In this document: piece after piece, positions 1 through 10,889 of the stretch
How the letters are laid out: each line of letters starts with the position of its first letter
Numbering within the stretch: position 1 is the stretch's first letter
From: Hepsetus odoe
Taxonomy: Eukaryota > Chordata > Actinopteri > Characiformes > Hepsetidae
Direction: 5' to 3'
NCBI GenBank assembly: GCA_017165825.1
Contig: CM029372.1
Location: 27,138,166-27,202,165 of the forward strand
Length of the DNA: 64,000 nucleotides
Made by a program: the position numbers and the translations under genes
The notes under the pieces: model-generated
Told to the model about the DNA's origin: nothing
What the model saw: only the letters and a program-made list of their open reading frames with translations
The model's database searches: none

Positions 1-429
1 CATCAGCACTAATAGAGAAGTAACTGAGGTGTAAATGTTCTGAGAGCTTCCTGTGCTCTAAGTGCACTTTAAGACTCAGCTGACCCCTAGTGGCAGGAAA
101 GTGAATCACACAATATGTAGAGTAGAGTAGAGTAGAGTGATCTTTTTACTTGGCAGATTATAATTTGGATCAAGCGATGGATTTTTTTTTTGTGATGGAT
201 TGCACACTGACCCACATGAGAACCAGTGGAACAGACCGCTATTAACTGGTATTTTGACTCATAAAGTTTGGCCTAACCATAAATGTTCGTGTTCTTTTCC
301 CAGAAAATAATGAAAAATAAATCTTGAATCATAAATGTATTAACATCTTACTGTTTCACTCAAAATGTCAGAGGTGCTGTTCCTGGAGTGCACAGGCACT
401 GCGCTTAGAAACCATCTTATTCTGTTCAG
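1..429. other. MAP7D1 intron, nothing recognised
   Basis: Upstream intronic sequence with a short agtag repeat near 117-137 and a T run at 182-191. No exon passes splice-site and frame checks here. The stretch 673-923, up to the first visible exon, also holds nothing recognisable. Confidence 0.5.
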
Positions 430-672
430 CGCTGGTCCAGTGGTTAGGGATTAGGCCCCAGCATCGGAAGGTTGTTGGTTCGATTCCCAGACCAGTAGGT
501 TGCCCTGAGGTACCCATGAGAAAGGTACTGCCCCTGTCACTGCTCCCCAGGCGCTTTAAGTAGCTGCCCCCTGCTGCACGTGTGTGGGTGAAACGCAGAG
601 GCTGCATTTGGTCGTGGTTCACTGTGTGCTGTGCCGTGTTTCACAATGACCGTAGTCACTTTCACTTTCTTT
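430..672 (+). mobile_element. tRNA-derived SINE, family A, copy 1
   Basis: Has an A-box-like CCAGTGGTTAGGG, a B-box-like GGTTCGATTCCC, the core ctgaggtacccatgagaaaggtac and the family tail tttcacaatgac..tcactttcac. About 240 bases, nearly complete. Confidence 0.8.
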
Positions 673-923
673 TTCTTCGTTCTTCGCTTTAGTGCCGTTT
701 GTTAGGCTCGGATTTAAAGTTTGAAGAAAATGCTCCCAGACCTGACTTCTGTTTGGTTGTTTGGTATTAGTTATTTGTTATATTTTATTTCATTCTGAGT
801 GATTTGGTATTTGTTGATACGTGTTTTTTTCACTGTTAGCGTCACTTTTAGGGACACGCTCGTTATCTCAGGCCTCAACACGACGTGTTGACTGACTTTG
901 GTTTCCTTTTTTTTTATTTTCAG

Positions 924-1028
924 CGAGAGGAGGCGGAGTCTAAGGCTCGAGAAGAGGCGGAGCGACAGAGGATGGAGAGAGAAAAGCACTTCCAGAAAGA
1001 AGAGCAGGAACGCCTGGAGAGAAAGAAG
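924..1028 (+). CDS. map7d1: MAP7D1 coiled-coil exon A
   Basis: Phase-0 exon of 35 codons between a T-rich acceptor ending ttttcag and the donor AAG|gtcgga. It encodes a Glu/Arg-rich helix (EEAERQRMEREKHFQKEEQE). This is the first exon visible in the window. Confidence 0.92.
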
Positions 1029-1211
1029 GTCGGAATAAAGCCTTTCCTTCTGTTTCCTCCAATAGAAAAGAACAGCATAGACAGACAGATAGATAGATAG
1101 ACAGATAGATCAATAGTCAGTCAGACAGACAGACAGACAGATAGATAGATTATAGACAGACAGTCAGACCGACAAATAGATACCTACTTGATAACTAGAC
1201 AGACAGATAGA

Positions 1212-1250
<39 letters not shown>

Positions 1251-1289
1251 TAGATAGATACCTACTTGATAACTAGACAGACAGATAGA

Positions 1290-1324
<35 letters not shown>

Positions 1325-1508
1325 TAGATACCTACTTGATAACTAGACAGACAGATAGATAGATAGACAGATAAACAGACAGACAGATAGATAGATTGAT
1401 TGATACACAGACAGATAGATAAACAGATAGATAGACAGACAGAGAGATAAACAGATAGACAGGCAGACAGATTGATTGATTGATAGACAGACAGACAGAT
1501 AGATAAAC

Positions 1509-1539
<31 letters not shown>

Positions 1540-1624
1540 TAGATAAACAGATAGATAGACAGACAGACAGATAAATAGATTGATAGACAGAGAGACAGAC
1601 ATAGATGAACAGATAGACAGACAG

Positions 1625-1658
<34 letters not shown>

Positions 1659-1739
1659 GTGGGGAAAGTATGTATTATGGCAGTATGAAAACTCATTTTA
1701 GTGTCTATATTTCAATGGGATATGAGGAATTAGTTGATG

Positions 1740-1800
<61 letters not shown>

Positions 1801-4800
1801 CTCAGCGTCTGGAGGAGATCATGAAGAGGACGCGTAAGAGTGACGCCGGAGAGAAGGTGAGAAAGCTCCGTCTGAAACAGAACGCTGTAGCGACTGCAGG
1901 GGGGTTAAATTGATTAATTGATTAATTATGGGTCGATCAGAAAAACGCGTTCCTAGACGTTCTCACCAAACTGGGGAACATCACAGAGCCCTGATGTTTT
2001 CTGTTGTCTATCGCTTCACAGAAAGACACCAAGTCTGCAGCTCAGGTCAACGGCGGAGAGAAAGAGAGAAGTGAGTCCTGGGTTTCTTCTGGGACGTGTC
2101 CGGGTTGGTCCGCTAGTTTTTCTGCAACAGGATCAGCTCACAGTCAGACATGATTAACAGAGCATGAACAGACTAAAGGCATAGAGGCAGGACTGCGTTA
2201 TACGGAGAGAGTGAAGCACTACAGTCAGACTGTTCGTGTCTCATTAAACATATTATTAAATATTACAGATTTGTGGAACAATCTACTGCTCTGCTCATGT
2301 ATTTATCCATATATATATATATATTTAATTATTATTATAATTTTTTTTTTTTGCAGATCCTGCCATCTCACAGAATCCACCTGCAACTAATCAGTCACAG
2401 GGGGACGTGAAAGTGGGGTAAATAAAACCCGAAAAAGACTCACCATGCATGTCGTTTCAGCTTCGTTACATTCATTCTTTATTAGAAACACCCACGCCGT
2501 CTTTACACTGACTGGCCACTTTATTAGAAACACCCACGCCGTCTTTACACTGACTGGCCACTTTATTAGAAACACCCACGCCGTCTTTACACTGACTGGC
2601 CACTTTATTAGGAACACCCACGCCGTCTTTACACTGACTGGCCACTTTATTAGGAACACCTACACCATCTTTCCATTGTCTGTCCATTTTGTTTGCCCAC
2701 CTTGTCCTTCCCCTGACTGTCCACTTTACATTTCAGTCCTGTCGCCTGGGCTTCTGCTCCGGTGGTGAATGGAGTCCAGCCCACCAAACACCACAATGGT
2801 CTCTCCTCCAATGGGGAGGCTGCTGACTTTGAGGAGATCATCCAGCTGTCCAATCACAGCAACAGTGGCAACGCTGGGCAGGGCCAGGCTCAGACTGACC
2901 CAATCATGGCCTTTGAGGGAGGGGAGCCCTACCTGATGAAGGCGGGTCCTATGAAGCCACAACATGTGGCAGGTAAGAACAATGATTATATTCCACATGC
3001 AAACTGTTCCACACTCTAGACCCAAACAACAGCATTATGGATCTGTCCATCAGGTTTAAGGACTCTTTCTTTTGGGACATTTAGCTTCAAGGGTCTTCCT
3101 CACTAGGGATGTGCATTGATCAAAAGCAGAACAAATAATCTGGTGTGAAGAGTCTAAAACATCAGCATCATTTTAGAAGCACAGAGAGGAATATTTTGAA
3201 AATACTTTTTCAAATCAGCCAGAGGTTTTGCAGCAGTTTCCATTTGTGGGCTGTATGTGGAGCGAATGTTGTGGTGAAAAAACGATCAAATGATAGAAAT
3301 GGGATCGAGTGTTTTAAATGCAAAGTGTCTAAAGATACAAGGTTCTAGAGAAAAGGGTTTCAACCATCAAACGAATCACCTGATCATCTGGAATCATCTG
3401 CACCTGTATCTTCACTGTTTCAAGTGAGACGCTTTGTTCTGCTTGAAGGTTCAGACGTAGATCACTGTGTGGATTAACCAACACAGAACTATCAAACTGC
3501 TCAGGTACAGAGACTGGACTGAACATGAGAGACAACAACACTGTCCTTCAGGAAGATCTGGAGAACTGCTCAGGTACAGAGACTGGACTGAGAATGAGAG
3601 ACAACAACACTGTCCTTCAAGAAGATCTGGAGAACCTCTGTCTGAATCTTTGGATGAAAAACAACTTTTTCTTAGTAATTTGCTGAAATATTCATGTTTA
3701 ATGGATGAAAGCACACAAAATATTGTTGACGAGACTGTTCATAATCATTTCAGCATTAAATTCAGGGACAGCATGCAGTGTGTGCACGCATTCACTAAAC
3801 ACATTTGCAGAGACACGCAAACGTCCCTCTTCCACTCCTTTCAAACCAAAGCCAAATGGCCTCCAGATGTGAGGAACGTCTGGAGGACGGATTGTCCAAA
3901 AGTCATACAGTAACATACGTGCACTTAAGTCATTGTCTGCGGACTTTACTGGTGTATTTACACGTGTTTGGTGTGAAAGGCTCCATTTTAGAGAAACTTA
4001 CCAAATTGTTCACAGTGGTGGTGAAGGGAACCAGACGTCTGAAGCTCCATCTGGTTATGAAAGCCCTGCCAGACGTCTGGGACCTTGTTTTTTTCCAATA
4101 GTTAGAAGGAATTTGACCTAAATTGAATTAAATGTCCAAAAATGTTTCCATCAACCACTCCAACGCCAAAAAAAATCAACATTATACCACCAAGACGTTA
4201 ACGTGTCCCCATGTAAACTCTTGACTTACTTGCTGGTTCAACACAAGCAGATGAGAGGATTTCTCGACCCTGCAGGGAAGCCCCTTGGACTTTATCCCAT
4301 TAGGCTACCGTTCCTGCAACGTCTGCCAGGCTGGAGTCCCAGTAGGTGGAAACTTGGCAGATGATCCTGAAAAGTATATTCCAAGTTTAATTTATCTTAT
4401 GGCGCCTTCTGATCATTTACCACCAGCAGCAAAGGCCTGGAGGACCTTCACAGCCCACACCGGTCATTAATAATCCGCTGTGGATCCAGTGCCAAGAAGA
4501 AACGGGTCTCACGCGGCACTTTTTCAAGCCTGTTAAGCTCATCATGAAACGTGATCCTGAGTTGAAACCAAAGCCTTTGCCCTGAGAAATGTGTCTTTTA
4601 TTATTTTTGCTTCATAAAATGCTGTAAAAGTTTGCTTGAAATAACATTTTCCGCCTGTTTTGAAATGTAAAAAATCTTTTACAACGACCTGCACCGGCTC
4701 TGAATATTTTGCATTTTAAGGACTCACCTAAAGTGAATCAGAATTATGTGGTGAACTCATGATTCACAGAATAGACTCGCTACTGAACTGGATCACTGAG

Positions 4801-5883
4801 ATCAGCTAAAGCGTCACCCTGGACTAAGTTATTCAGAAGGAAAACGCTGAGCTGTGCTTGAAAAATAATCCTACCCTCGTTGGATCTTATTCTGAGGGGA
4901 GGCCTCCTGCCCTCCAGGGTTTCAGAGATTAAAAAATGAACGAAGGTTTTTTTTTTATTGTGAATTTCTATTTTCTGAAACTCTTCTTCTGTTTTCGGCT
5001 GCTCCCGTTTAGGGGTCGCCACAGCAGATCATCAGTTTCCATTTCTTCCTGTCTTCTGCATCTTCCTCCACACCAACCACCTGCATGTCCTCTCTCACCA
5101 CGTACTTAAACTTCTACACTTTTAAACTTGTCTGACAGCTCCATCTTCAACATCCTCCTCCCAATATAATCCTCGTCTCTCCTCTGCACATGTCCAAACC
5201 AACGCAACCTTGCTTCTCTAACTTTGTCTCCAAGACGTCTAACCTGAGCTGTCCCTCTAATATACTCATTTCTAATCCTGTCCATCCTCGTCACACCCAA
5301 TGAAGATCTCAGCATCTTTAACTCTGACACCTCCAGCTCCGCCTCCTGTCTTTTTGTCAGTGCCACTGTCTCCAACCCATATAACATAGCTGGTCTCACT
5401 ACCGTCCTGTAAACAGTCCCCTTTACACTCTTGCGGATGCTCATCTGTCACGAAGAAGTTGATCCATTTTTTCCTCTGGCTTCTTTGAAGATGCAGCTAA
5501 GTGAGCTTTCCCATTGGTTAGGATCTGAATTCAAGACCTAACTTTTCAGATTAGTCAACAACGTGATCAGGAGGGAAGTAACCAATCATGTTATGATTTA
5601 ACAACAGGTAGGAAGAAAAGCATCGCTGCAGGCCTTTTGGAAGTTCTAGATATGTCACTGACTGTGAATACGAGTAGGAGCCCAACCTGTGGGATGGAGT
5701 CAGGCTTTACTGAAGGTCTTATACATGTTAGTCTAGGAGTTAGTGTTATTTTAGATGTTTTTACCCATTTCCTTTGGCTTTATTTTCATTTTTAAGGCCT
5801 GAACTGAAGAGCTAACTGGTAGTTATGGTTTGATCATTGTTTCTCACATCTTTGTCTTTCTTTTTTTAACAGAAGTCCTGTGA
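924..5883 (+). CDS. map7d1: MAP7D1, C-terminal part (six spliced exons)
   Basis: Six exons join in one open frame: 924-1028, 1806-1856, 2022-2070, 2357-2417, 2737-2972 and 5873-5883, giving the last 170 residues. All introns are GT-AG. The first two exons encode a highly charged Arg/Glu coiled coil (REEAESKAREEAERQRMERE, later RLEEIMKRTRK) as in the MAP7 domain, which in this family binds kinesin-1. The tail contains EEIIQLSNHS and FEGGEPYLMKAGPMKPQHVA, and the last exon supplies EVL-stop, so the protein ends QHVAEVL as in MAP7D1. The family links microtubules to kinesin-1 in the cytoplasm; this is family knowledge. The 5' part lies outside the window. The neighbour THRAP3 on the same strand supports the call. 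Which teleost paralogue (a or b) cannot be told. Confidence 0.93.
1076..1658 (+). repeat. GATA/GACA (Bkm-like) microsatellite
   Basis: About 580 bases made of GATA and GACA tetranucleotides, with a phrase tacctacttgataactag recurring at about 1181, 1261 and 1331, so part of the array expanded as a 70-80 base higher-order unit. It lies in a MAP7D1 intron. Its open frames on the minus strand are Leu/Ser/Cys repeats without coding value. Confidence 0.95.
1742..1798 (+). repeat. (TG)n microsatellite abutting a MAP7D1 splice acceptor
   Basis: About 28 uninterrupted TG units ending seven bases before the acceptor AG of the exon at 1806. Confidence 0.97.
1806..1856 (+). CDS. map7d1: MAP7D1 coiled-coil exon B
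   Basis: Phase-0 exon of 17 codons, RLEEIMKRTRKSDAGEK, continuing the helix. Its acceptor (tttctcag) is preceded directly by a (TG)n tract instead of a normal pyrimidine tract. Donor AAG|gtgaga. Confidence 0.92.
2022..2070 (+). CDS. map7d1: MAP7D1 exon C
   Basis: Encodes KDTKSAAQVNGGEKER and the first base of the next codon. Acceptor ttcacag, donor GAA|gtgagt. Confidence 0.88.
2357..2417 (+). CDS. map7d1: MAP7D1 exon D
   Basis: Follows a 14-T tract and gcag. Encodes NPAISQNPPATNQSQGDVKV and two bases of a split Gly codon completed in the next exon. Donor GG|gtaaat. Confidence 0.87.
2475..2665 (+). repeat. 42-bp minisatellite, about 4.5 copies
   Basis: Unit beginning cactttattagaaacaccc and ending ctgactggc, in a MAP7D1 intron. 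Because 42 is a multiple of three, open frames pass through it on both strands; they are not genes. Confidence 0.95.
2737..2972 (+). CDS. map7d1: MAP7D1 exon E (conserved tail)
   Basis: Encodes a Ser/Asn-rich linker then the conserved tail with EEIIQLSN and FEGGEPYLMKAGP followed by MKPQHVA. Acceptor tttcag, donor GCAG|gtaaga. This exon fixes the family identification. Confidence 0.93.
3495..3640 (+). repeat. 69-bp unit, two tandem copies (locus 1)
   Basis: Two copies of a unit starting aactgctcaggtacagag and ending gatctggag, nearly identical, in the last MAP7D1 intron. The same pair occurs at 6578-6725. Confidence 0.93.
4008..4090 (+). mobile_element. MITE end, TTAA-type family (solo end)
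   Basis: Starts cacagtggtggtgaagggaa and continues ccagacgtctgaagctcc, matching the left end of the elements at 42190 and 61862. No right end is clear. Confidence 0.55.
4984..5436 (-). mobile_element. RTE-type LINE 3' fragment (copy A)
   Basis: 5'-truncated copy in the last MAP7D1 intron. The minus strand encodes the family C terminus (RTVVRPAMLYGLETVALTKR, VRRLGDKVREARLRWFGHVQ). The plus strand starts with the family 3' end, aggggtcgccacagcagatc. Confidence 0.88.
5873..5883 (+). CDS. map7d1: MAP7D1 terminal micro-coding exon (EVL-stop)
   Basis: Only 11 coding bases follow the acceptor tttttttaacag. With the carried G they read Glu-Val-Leu-stop, which completes the family-typical QHVAEVL terminus. 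Its 3' UTR runs on to the AATAAA near 6410. Confidence 0.9.
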
Positions 5884-6430
5884 GCGATCAGCCTCCCGGA
5901 GCGAGGAGCCTTACGCCAGCGCTTTAGCGACGGATACCACCAGCGAAAGTGTGCCAAACCGTCCTGACGGCGGAAACCTTACAGACTGCCTGAGGAAACC
6001 GAAGCCTCTCTGTGGAGACGTTCGGCTGAAGACACAGAGACGAGGACATTCTTCATATTTACATACTATACAAGAAAAAGCAAACGAACAAAAAATGCAA
6101 CAGTGTTTCTGTCTTTCTCACAGCGTGTCCTGGTGCAACAGTGTTTTAAAAATATCGTCACCCCGCGGATTTTGTGGTGCACCTTAAAAGACTGTTTGAG
6201 GAGTTTTAGAGAGAACCTATGATATTGGCCTATTGTTATGATAAATAATTATTGTTATTGTTGTCGTTCTTATGATATATCGCTGTTGTTCTTTTAATTT
6301 CAGAAAAGAGGTGTGTGTTTTTCGTCTTAAATTCTGGAGTTATTTAACGTCAGATGCGTTAGCAGAGCAGGCCGTTGGGCATGTAAATGTGTATTTGCCT
6401 GACCTGTGAAATAAATCTCTATGAAAGGGA
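5884..6430 (+). other. map7d1: MAP7D1 3' UTR
   Basis: Non-coding sequence from the stop to just past an AATAAA at 6410-6415, the first good polyadenylation signal downstream. The cleavage site is inferred, not seen. Confidence 0.7.
6410..6415 (+). terminator. MAP7D1 polyadenylation signal
   Basis: Canonical AATAAA about 530 bases after the MAP7D1 stop. Confidence 0.65.
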
Positions 6431-6577
6431 GTTTTGTGTTTTCATTTCTTTAATCAGCGTCACTTACCCGCCCTTGAGTTTTCGGGAAACTAGAAAGGAA
6501 AAACAGCCAAAGTGCTTGGAGTGGTGGGTGGAGAAGGTAGGATTTCATTGTGTGAACATTCTGTTTAACAAAAATCA

Positions 6578-6725
6578 AACTGCTTAGGTACAGAGACTGG
6601 ACTGAAAATGAGAGACAACAACACTGTCCTTCAGGAAGATCTGGAGAACTGCTCAGGTACAGAGACTGGACTGAAAATGAGAGACAACAACACTGTCCTC
6701 CAGGAAGATCTGGAGAACTGCTCAA
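6578..6725 (+). repeat. 69-bp unit, two tandem copies (locus 2)
   Basis: Same unit as at 3495, again exactly two copies at 69-base spacing, and again preceded by atcaaactgct-like sequence. It lies just downstream of the MAP7D1 poly(A) signal. Confidence 0.93.
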
Positions 6726-6864
6726 TTCCCAGTCCTTTTCCTTTCTGTGTCTCTGTTCTCCCCGTGTCTGTGTTGGTTTCCTCCAGTACCTCTGGTTTCT
6801 TTCCTCGATCTAAAGACATGCATATCAGGTGGCTTGGAGATGATAAACTGCCCGCTAGGTGCTA

Positions 6865-6866
<2 letters not shown>

Positions 6867-6908
<42 letters not shown>
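6867..6908 (+). repeat. (TG)n microsatellite
   Basis: About 20 TG units. Flanking 6726-7022 has nothing recognisable; 7046-7270 is likewise unassigned. Confidence 0.95.
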
Positions 6909-7022
6909 ACTGATGACCTGTCCAGGGTGAGTGTTGATATAGGTTCCAGCAACTTGGGTCGAAGTTAGTGGCCCAGATGATGAGTGTATGTTTTTTGTAT
7001 CATTTCCAGCCTTTATCCGGTC

Positions 7023-7045
7023 ACTACAATACCCAGCATGCATTG
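7023..7045 (+). promoter_or_regulatory. ZNF143/THAP11-type motif (orphan)
   Basis: ACTACAATACCCAGCATGC plus ATTG matches the published ACTACAAYTCCCAGNATGC consensus with one difference. No promoter or exon is seen beside it, so function is open. Confidence 0.5.
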
Positions 7046-7269
7046 CTCCACCATTACAAAAGAAAGTGTTCAGATTGCCCCCTGCTGCTTGTGCTCAAAG
7101 CTGCACACTACAGCACAGCGAACTGGGCCTGAAAAGGCAAATCTCTGAATGTGCTGATGAGTCAAATCAACCCATTTAAAGGAACAGAAGGTGGAGTGAG
7201 CTTTGTTTACAAATAAAACCCTAAAAGTCCTTGTGTTTTGGACGAGGCACTAGGATCGGAAGGTCAACT

Positions 7270-10160
7270 GTCTCTATTTCTTCTGGTCCTCTGTGTCTTC
7301 CTGCTTCAAACCGACCACCTGCATGTCCTCTCTCTCCACGTCCATAAACCTCCTCTTTGGTCTTCCTCTTCTCTTCTTTCCTGGAAGCTCCATCTTCAAC
7401 ATCCTCCTTCCAATATAATCCTCGTCTCTCCTCTGGACATGTCCAAACAAACGCAACCTTACCTCCCTAACTTTGTCTCCAAGACGTCTAACCTGATCTG
7501 TCCCTCTAATATACTCATTTCTAATCCTGTCCATCCTCGTCACATCCAACGAAAATCTCAGCATCTTTAACTCTGACACCTCCAGCTCCGCCTCCTGTCT
7601 TTTCGTCAGTGCCACCGTCTCCAACCCATACAACATAGCTGGTCTCACTACTGTCCTGTAAACCTTCCCTTTTACTCTAGCTGGTACCCGTCTGTCACAC
7701 ATCACTCCAGCCATTCTTCTCCATCCATTCCAACCTGCCTGCACTCTCTTCTTCACCTCTCTTCCACACTCGCCGTTACACTGAACTCTCTCACTGCAGA
7801 TCACAATATCATCAGCAAACATCATCGTCCACGGAGACTCCTGTCTAACCTCGTCCGTCAACCTGTCCATTACTATTGCAAACAAGAATGGGCTCAGTGC
7901 TGATCCTTGATGTAATCCAACCTCTACCTTAAATGCATCCGTCACTCCCAATGCAGATCTCACCACTGTTACATTGCCATCATACATATCCTGAACTACT
8001 CTCACATACTTCTCTGTAACAACTGACTTCCTCATACAAAACCACAACTCCTCTCTAGACACCCTGTCATATGCTTTCTCCAAGTCCACAAAGGCACAAT
8101 GCAGCTCCTTCTGACCTTCTCTGTTCTTCTCCATCAACACCCTTAGAGCAAACATTGCATCTGTGGTGCACTTTCTCGGCATAAAACCATACTGCTGTTC
8201 ACTGATCCTCACCTTTTTTCTTAACCTGCTTCATCTACTCTTTCCCAAAACTTCATGGTGTGGCTGATCAACTTTATCCCTCTATAGTTACTACAGCTCT
8301 GTGCATCACCCTTATTCTTGAAGATCGGTACCAGTACACTTCGTCTCCACTCCTCAGGCTCCTCTCACTTTCCAAAATTGTGTTAAACAATCTGGTCAGA
8401 AACTCAACTGCCATCTCCCCTAAACATCTCCATGCTTCCACTGGTATGTCATCTGGTCCAACAGCCTTTCCATTCTTCATCCTCTTCATCGCTGCCCTTA
8501 CTTCCATCTTGTTTATTTGCTGCACTTCCCTGTTCACTCTCCTCACATCATCCAATCTTCTCTCTCTTTCATTTTCTTCATTCATCAGCTCCTCAAAGTA
8601 TTCCTTCCATCTGCTCAACACACTCTGTTCACCTGTGAGTACGTTTCCATTTCTATCTTTAATCGCCCTGACCTGTAGCACATCTTTCCCAGATCTGTCT
8701 CTCTGTCTAGCCAATCAGTAAAGGTCCTTTTCTCCCTCTTTACTGTCCAACCTCTCATACAATTCACCAAACACCTTATCTTTAGCCTTCACCACTGCTT
8801 TCTTCGCACTGCAGTTCATTTCCTTGTACACCTGTCTACTTTCTTCATTTCTCTGACTGTCCCATGTCTTCTTTGCCTCCCTCTTCTTCTGTATACACTC
8901 CTGGACTTCTTGGTTCCACTACCAGGTTTCCTTATCCTCCATCTTCCTTCCAGATGTCACACCAAGAACATTTCTATCCTTATCACTTCTGCAGTAGTTT
9001 CCCAGCAATCCAGTAGCTCTTCAACACCTCCCAGTGCCCGTGTTAACTCCTGCCTGAATTCCACCTTGCAGTCCTCCTCCTTCAGCTTCCACCACTTGAT
9101 CCTCGACTCTGCTCTCACTTTCCTCCTCTTCTTGACCTCCAAGGTCATCCTACAGACCACCATCCTATGCTGTTTAGCTACACTCTCCCCTGTCACTACT
9201 TTGCAGTCTCTGATCTCTTTCAAACTGACCCTCCTGCAAAGAATATAATCCACCTGTGAGCATCTTCCTCCACTCTTATACGTCACCCTGTGCTCCTCCC
9301 TCTTCTTAAAATAAGTATTAACTACAGCCATTTCCATCCTTTTCGCAAAATCTACAACCATCTGACCTTCAGCATTCCTCTCCTTGACACCATGCCTACC
9401 CATCACCTCCTCATCACCTCTGTTCCCTTCACCAACATGACCATTAAAATCTGCACCAATCACCACTTTCTCTCCCCTGGGTACACTCTCTATCACTTCA
9501 TCTAACTCACTCCAGAATTCTTTTTTCTCCTCCTTCTCACAACCAACTTGTGGAGCATAAGCACTAACAACATTCATTATCACACCTTCAACTTCCAGCT
9601 TCAAACTCCCTGAAACCCTCTTCACTTCCAAAACACTCTCCACATACTCTTCCTTCAGGGTAACACCTACTCCATTCCTCCTTCCATCCACACCATGGTA
9701 GAACAGTTTAAACCCCCCTCCAATACACCTGGCCTTACTACCCTTCCATCTAGTCTCTTGCACACACAAAATGTCAACCTTCCTTCTCTCCATCATATCA
9801 GCTAATTCTCTACCTTTACCAGTCATGCTGCCAACATTCAAAGTCCCTACCCTCACTTCCACTCTCCTCTCCTTCTTTCTCTCCTTCTCCCTCTGGACAT
9901 GCCTTCCTCCTCTTCTTCTTCTTCTTTGGCCAACAGTAGACCAATTTCCACCAGCACCCTGTAGGCTAACAGCACTGATGGCGGTCATTGTTAACCCGGG
10001 CCTCGACCGATCCGGTATGGAATTCTGTTTCGTTGTCCACATGTTGATTTGGCAAAGTTTTACACCGGATGCCCTTCCTGACGTAACCCTGCCCATTTCC
10101 CCGGGCTTGGGACCAGCACCAAGAAATACACTGGCTTGTGCATCCCTAGTGGCTGGGTTA
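7270..10160 (-). mobile_element. RTE-type LINE, nearly full length, inactive (copy B)
   Basis: Reading on the minus strand: a conserved 5' leader (about 10160-9900), an AP-type endonuclease (KVDILCVQETRWKG; IGADFNGHVGEGN; SQVDYILCRR) within 10207-8957, a linker (8714-8274), then reverse transcriptase and C terminus (8212-7274) with AFVDLEKAYDRV, GLHQGSALSPFLFAIVMDRL, MMFADDIVICSE and LRLFGHVQRRDEDYIGRRML. The FADD catalytic motif is present. The frame is broken between 8957 and 8714 and around 8273-8213, and RT sequence is missing just after FADDIVICSE, where it jumps to NGECGREVKK. The family is often mis-annotated as craniofacial development protein 2-like. The clade assignment is from motif memory. 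Confidence 0.92.
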
Positions 10161-10302
10161 ATAATAATAATAATAGTAATAATAAATAATAATAATAACA
10201 ATAGCAATAATAATAATAATTATTATTATTATTGTTGTTGTTGTTATTGTTATTATTATTATTATTAATAATAATAATAATAATAATAACAATAATAATC
10301 AG
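10161..10302. repeat. Palindromic AAT/ATT triplet repeat at the LINE 5' end
   Basis: (AAT)n switches to (ATT)n near 10220 and back to (AAT)n near 10266, making two adjacent self-complementary tracts. Poly-Asn, Tyr and Ile frames across it are artefacts. Confidence 0.93.
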
Positions 10303-10889
10303 TTCTAACCTTTTTGACTGACACTTCACTGCAGGCAGGAGGCAGTAGAGAGTTGAGAGTGTTATTTACTGACGTTTTCTTTACACACACACAGTCCTGT
10401 ACAACATGGCATATTGAATGTATATTTATTTACATTTCTTTGCACAGTATGCCACTTTCCATTCAATTGTCCATACTTTCTGTATTCACACTCACATTTT
10501 TGTATATTTTAGAAAGTCCCATGCTCTAGTTTGCTTTAGATTAGATTTAGATTGTTTTTATTAGATCCATATTGTTCCATTTTACAACCTAGAATTGGTT
10601 TTGAGCGATTGCTCAGTGTTGGGATTAAATCAGGGACACGTTTCCCTGCACGTCGAACTGAGTTTGCGTCAAATACAGTTGAATTTGAATCAACAAGCAT
10701 GGAGGATCAGACTGAGGACTAATGGAAAAATCTAAAGGAAGACACCATGGCGTTCCTTTATCTCTGTCCTGCCTCCTGAACATAGTGGACCTAAAAAGCA
10801 TCACAGTGTCCGGAGGCCAGCTGTTCCGGTTCCCTATTTAGCTGTTTTAACTCTTCAGGAAAGTCCTCTATAAGCTGGAACATTGCTGT
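10303..10889. other. Intergenic, nothing recognised
   Basis: AT-rich sequence with no coding frame of note and no repeat identified. Confidence 0.4.

Noticed and set aside
1273..1696. Two minus-strand frames of about 110 codons rich in Leu, Ser, Cys and Tyr
   Set aside because: Translation of the GATA/GACA array.
2387..2768. Overlapping frames with repeated HAVFTLTGHFIRNT or VSVKTAWVFLIKWP
   Set aside because: The 42-base unit is a multiple of three, so any frame through it stays open and looks repetitive.
8957..10207. A host gene of the craniofacial development protein 2-like type
   Set aside because: The 416-codon frame is the endonuclease part of the RTE-type LINE, repeated elsewhere in the window and followed by broken RT frames.
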